From NCBI GenBank assembly GCA_963843465.1, contig CAWJKP010000007.1, forward strand, positions 124,001 to 188,000: 64,000 nt of DNA, in the 5' to 3' direction. Of this stretch, positions 63,087 to 64,000 are shown one piece after another. Origin of the DNA: CAWJKP01 sp963843465. Lineage in GTDB: Bacteria > Planctomycetota > Planctomycetia > Pirellulales > Thermoguttaceae. The notes under the pieces are model-generated. The model searched no databases, had not been told where the DNA came from, and saw only the letters and a list, made by a program, of their open reading frames with translations. How positions within the stretch are numbered: position 1 is the first letter of the stretch; each line of letters opens with the position of its first letter. Made by a program: the position numbers and the translations under genes.

Positions 63087-63378
63087 CGGAAAGCGGCCTG
63101 ATCGCTGGCATCACTGACCCGTTCGATCATGATACCAGGGCCCTGATCAGCAGTGCGATGGTTGACTGGACTGCGGTGGGCTAAGCGGCCGGAAGATCAG
63201 CAAGGCCGCGATGTGCGAAAGCTGCCTGCTATCTTCCGGGAATCGTGGCGAGCATCACCGCACGGCCGGCCGACTCGAAGAAGGGCAACCGGCAAGCCTC
63301 GTTCAGGGGCCCGTCTTGTGCCAAACTCTCGCCGGGCGGATAATCTGCGCAAACAACGCCCCTAACGGACGGACAATA

Positions 63379-64000
63379 ATGATGAACCACTTCGCACCTT
63401 TCCTCGCTACGACGCCGACGGTCTCTAACTTGACCGGCCTCGACTGGTTGATGATTGCACTTTACTTCAGCGTCTTGCTGGGGGTGGCGTGGTGGGTCAT
63501 TCGCAAGAGCAAGGACACGGCAGCCGATTACTTCCTTGCCGGCCGCAATCTCGGATGGTGGGTTGTGGGCGCGTCGATCTTCACCTCGAACATCGGCTCG
63601 GAACACGTGGTTGGGCTGGCCGGGTCCGGCGTCACTGACGGCGTGGCAATGGCCCATTTCGAGCTCCATGCGTGGTGCCTGCTGGTTTTGGCCTGGGTCT
63701 TCGTTCCCTTCTACGCCCGCTCGATGGTCTTCACCATGCCGGAGTTCCTGGAGCGGCGGTTTTCACCCGCCTCGCGCTACGTGCTGTCGGTCGTGTCGCT
63801 GGTCACCTTCATCGTTTCCAAAATCGCGGTGGGGATCTTTGCCGGCGGCGTGGTGTTCCGCACGCTGCTGCCGGAAATCCATTTTTCCGTGGGCGGGATT
63901 CCAATCAACAGTTTTTGGATCGGCTCGGTACTCGTGCTCGTGTTAACCGGCTTGTACACCAGCCTGGGCGGAATGCGGGCCGTGGCCTACAACGACTCCG
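63379..64000 (+). CDS. Sodium/solute symporter (SSS family), 3' end outside the window
   Basis: The frame from ATG 63379 stays open to the end of the window (207 codons). It encodes several membrane segments: GLDWLMIALYFSVLLGVAWW, DYFLAGRNLGWWVVGASIFT, SNIGSEHVVGLAGSGVTDGV, YVLSVVSLVTFIVSKIAVGI and VLVLVLTGLYTSLGGMRAVA. FLAGRxxGWWxxGASIFxSNIGSEHxVG is the hallmark of SGLT-type sugar/sodium symporters common in planctomycetes and Bacteroidetes. It probably imports a sugar released by the neighbouring esterases and hydrolases. Confidence 0.9.
   Translation, partial: MMNHFAPFLATTPTVSNLTGLDWLMIALYFSVLLGVAWWVIRKSKDTAADYFLAGRNLGWWVVGASIFTSNIGSEHVVGLAGSGVTDGVAMAHFELHAWCLLVLAWVFVPFYARSMVFTMPEFLERRFSPASRYVLSVVSLVTFIVSKIAVGIFAGGVVFRTLLPEIHFSVGGIPINSFWIGSVLVLVLTGLYTSLGGMRAVAYNDS

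Overview
This GC-rich window looks like a chromosomal segment of a planctomycete, most likely from the Pirellulales side of the phylum. That placement is inferred from gene content and repeat style; no rRNA is present. The supporting signs are: secreted and Tat-exported Gfo/Idh/MocA oxidoreductases, ThuA, DUF1680/GH127, sialate O-acetylesterase and FG-GAP proteins; membrane-anchored leucine-rich-repeat proteins with the FxxRxxFSLRSLL...AIPCSWLA anchor; a Rrf2/CysH pair; and many short palindromic repeats, some of them inside genes. There is no SusC/SusD pair, no CRISPR array and no microcompartment shell gene.

Layout. 1-2.5 kb: low-complexity DNA, tRNA-Pro, a dolichol-phosphate-mannose-synthase-like GT2 and a UDP-sugar epimerase. 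2.5-7.5 kb: an ABC-F ATPase convergent with an MFS transporter, then the CysH/Rrf2 sulfur pair. 7.7-17 kb: a TPR protein, rhamnulokinase, a DUF433-PIN toxin-antitoxin pair between direct repeats, Gfo/Idh, a PEP-mutase/isocitrate-lyase-family lyase and a broken iron alcohol dehydrogenase. 17-29 kb: a GH63/GH37-like glycosidase, a secreted protein of about 1,100 residues, a broken GH36 alpha-galactosidase, a broken GH127 and a broken sulfatase-modifying-type protein. 29-35.7 kb: RmuC, a ferritin-like protein and DUF1848, surrounded by gene relics (recombinase, SDR, Tat leader). 35.7-45.3 kb: GH5, ThuA and a tight six-gene minus-strand catabolic operon (sugar porter, SDR, sugar isomerase/epimerase, UroD-like, truncated Gfo/Idh, FG-GAP). 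45.6-51 kb: GH27, GH29 and Gfo/Idh. 51.4-55 kb: three tandem LRR membrane proteins. 55-64 kb: a beta-carbonic-anhydrase-like protein, GH127, a beta-helix protein, a sialate O-acetylesterase with an in-frame stop, and a sodium/solute symporter that runs off the end.

Together the genes describe scavenging of complex plant- or algal-type glycans. Secreted glycosidases and esterases release galactose, fucose, arabinose and possibly methylated or acetylated sugars. Sugar porters and an SSS symporter import them. Gfo/Idh, SDR and isomerase enzymes convert them.

Two features stand out. First, palindromic repeats sit in frame inside at least three protein genes (ABC-F, MFS, Fe-ADH) and supply the ends of others. 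The Fe-ADH copy is flanked by a target-duplication-like 12-bp repeat. Second, there are many lesions: single-base frameshifts, two in-frame stops, truncated copies and two catalytic-residue changes. They fall mostly in accessory and catabolic genes. Without reads it cannot be decided how many are real pseudogenes and how many are assembly errors.
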